From assembly GCF_029846175.1 (NCBI RefSeq), contig NZ_JARWAC010000021.1, forward strand, positions 1 through 64,000: 64,000 nucleotides of DNA, given 5' to 3'. The position numbers were made by a program, and so were the translations under genes. Numbering within the stretch: the stretch's first letter is position 1; the number at the start of each line of letters is the position of its first letter. The DNA is from Sphaerisporangium sp. TRM90804 (lineage in GTDB: Bacteria > Actinomycetota > Actinomycetes > Streptosporangiales > Streptosporangiaceae). Under the pieces are notes generated by a model. The model was not told where the DNA came from. It ran no database searches and saw only the letters and a list, made by a program, of their open reading frames with translations. Shown in pieces: positions 62,905 through 64,000 of the stretch.

Positions 62905-64000
62905 ATGATTGAGGGTTTCGAGACGCTGGCCATTCACGCAGGCCAGGAGGCCGATCCGTACACCGGTGCGGTGGTTCCTCCCATATACGCCGTGTCGACC
63001 TACAAGCAGGACGGCGTCGGCGGGCTACGGTCCGGTTACGAGTACAGCCGCTCGGCCAACCCCACCAGGACCGCCCTGGAGGAGTGCCTGGCCGCCATCG
63101 AGGGCGGCGCGCGGGGCCTGGCGTTCGCCTCCGGGCTCGCCGCCGAGGACACCCTGCTGCGCACGGTGTGCGTCCCCGGCGACCACGTCGTCATCCCCGA
63201 CGACGCCTACGGCGGCACGTACCGGCTGTTCGCCAAGGTGCTGGGCCGCTGGGGCCTTGAGTACGACCCCGTGCCGCTCGGCGACCTCGCGGCGGTGCGC
63301 GCGGCCGTCCGTCCCGGCGTCACCAAGGCCATCTGGGTCGAGACGCCCACCAACCCGCTGCTCGGCATCGCCGACATCACGGCGCTGGCGGAGATCGCGC
63401 ACTCGGCCGGGGCCGTGCTGCTGGTCGACAACACCTTCGCCTCGCCCTACCTCCAGCAGCCGCTGGCGCTGGGGGCGGACGTCGTGGTGCACTCCACCAC
63501 CAAGTACGTCGGCGGCCACTCCGACGTGATCGGCGGGGCGCTGGTCGCCCGCGACGCCGCGCTGGGCGAGGAGCTGGTGTACAACCAGAACGCCATCGGC
63601 GCCGTCGCCGGGCCCTTCGACGCCTGGCTCACCCTGCGGGGCGTGAAGACGCTGGCCGTGCGCATGGAGCGCCACTGCGACAACGCCGAGCGGGTCGTCG
63701 AGCTGCTCCAGGCCCACCCGCGGGTCACCGAGGTGTTCTACCCGGGCCTGGCCGCGCACCCGGGGCACGAGGTGGCGGCCAAGCAGATGCGCCGCTTCGG
63801 CGGCATGGTGTCGTTCCGCGTGGCGGGCGGCGAGGAGGAGGCGGTGGCGATCTGCGACCGCACCACGGTGTTCACGCTCGGCGAGTCGCTCGGCGGCGTG
63901 GAGTCGCTGATCGAGCACCCCGGCCGCATGACTCACGCCTCGGCCGTGGGCACGCCTCTGGAGGTGCCCTCCGACCTCATCCGGCTGTCGGTGGGCATCG
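62905..64000 (+). CDS. metB: Cystathionine gamma-synthase (3' end beyond window)
   Basis: PLP-dependent Cys/Met-metabolism enzyme. 365 codons are present and no stop is reached before the window ends. Motifs are FETLAIHAGQEADPYTGAVV, YEYSRSANPTRTALEECLA, AFASGLAAEDTLLRTV, VETPTNPLLGIADI, VVVHSTTKYVGGHSDVIGG with PLP-Lys200, and GAVAGPFDAWLTLRGVKTL. It forms cystathionine from an activated homoserine and cysteine; a gamma-lyase activity cannot be excluded. Together with cbs it forms a transsulfuration pair. The 217-bp upstream gap shows no recognisable SAM or other riboswitch. Confidence 0.93.
   Translation, partial: MIEGFETLAIHAGQEADPYTGAVVPPIYAVSTYKQDGVGGLRSGYEYSRSANPTRTALEECLAAIEGGARGLAFASGLAAEDTLLRTVCVPGDHVVIPDDAYGGTYRLFAKVLGRWGLEYDPVPLGDLAAVRAAVRPGVTKAIWVETPTNPLLGIADITALAEIAHSAGAVLLVDNTFASPYLQQPLALGADVVVHSTTKYVGGHSDVIGGALVARDAALGEELVYNQNAIGAVAGPFDAWLTLRGVKTLAVRMERHCDNAERVVELLQAHPRVTEVFYPGLAAHPGHEVAAKQMRRFGGMVSFRVAGGEEEAVAICDRTTVFTLGESLGGVESLIEHPGRMTHASAVGTPLEVPSDLIRLSVGI

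Overview
The window is high-GC DNA (roughly 70 % or more) from a filamentous actinomycete, most likely in the Streptosporangiales (Nonomuraea/Streptosporangium/Actinomadura relatives). This placement is an inference from gene content and codon use: GTG and TTG starts are frequent, there is an XRE-DUF5753/DUF397 pair, MutT1 sits beside ppk, the order is glmU-prs-rplY-pth, and a mfd-mazG-eno-divIC-DUF501-ppx block is present. No rRNA, insertion sequence, transposase, integrase or CRISPR array is visible.

Layout. 0.1-5.4 kb (minus strand): a delta-9-type desaturase with a TetR regulator that carries a long charged helical tail, then polyphosphate kinase and MutT1. 5.7-10.0 kb (plus): tRNA-Gln, glmU, prs, rplY, pth. 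10.2-36 kb: a large accessory region. It holds an initiating sugar-phosphate transferase, PAP phosphatase (cysQ), ATP sulfurylase (cysD, cysN), three sulfotransferases, a GT2 and a WecG/TagA glycosyltransferase, a Wzx-like flippase, a Wzy/ligase-like protein, a Wzz-like copolymerase, a GH26-like secreted glycosidase and an APS kinase (cysC). Regulatory and unrelated genes are interspersed: a TPR protein, RidA, the anti-sigma/XRE/DUF397 trio, a YtrA-type GntR pair and a VOC protein. 36-38.4 kb: a SigE-family sigma factor, its membrane partner and a methyltransferase. 38.8-47.5 kb: mfd, a SurA-like lipoprotein gene, mazG, eno, divIC, DUF501, ppx. 48-64 kb: an ArsR/AHSA1/DinB detoxification operon, a family-5 uracil-DNA glycosylase, NDH-2 behind a perfect Rex operator, an unusual UAA-anticodon tRNA, a Bax-inhibitor-1 protein, a DUF4287 protein, a frameshifted F420 oxidoreductase, thiolase, a PQQ-propeller lipoprotein, an SGNH hydrolase, cystathionine beta-synthase, a histidine kinase, a trimmed MMPL protein and cystathionine gamma-synthase (cut by the window end).

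How the genes fit together. The main candidate system is a sulfated exopolysaccharide (or sulfated glycolipid) locus at 10.2-35.8 kb. CysDN makes APS, CysC makes PAPS, three sulfotransferases use it and CysQ removes PAP, while WbaP-, Wzx-, Wzy- and Wzz-like proteins build and export a polymer. No PAPS reductase or sulfite reductase lies nearby, which favours sulfation over assimilation. The same locus is a hotspot of short tandem duplications: units of 75, 77, 84, 84, 87 and 108 bp, in-frame inside three genes and expanding three gene junctions. The two flanking housekeeping blocks are nearly adjacent in mycobacteria (from memory), so the sulfation/EPS region looks like an island inserted between pth and mfd.
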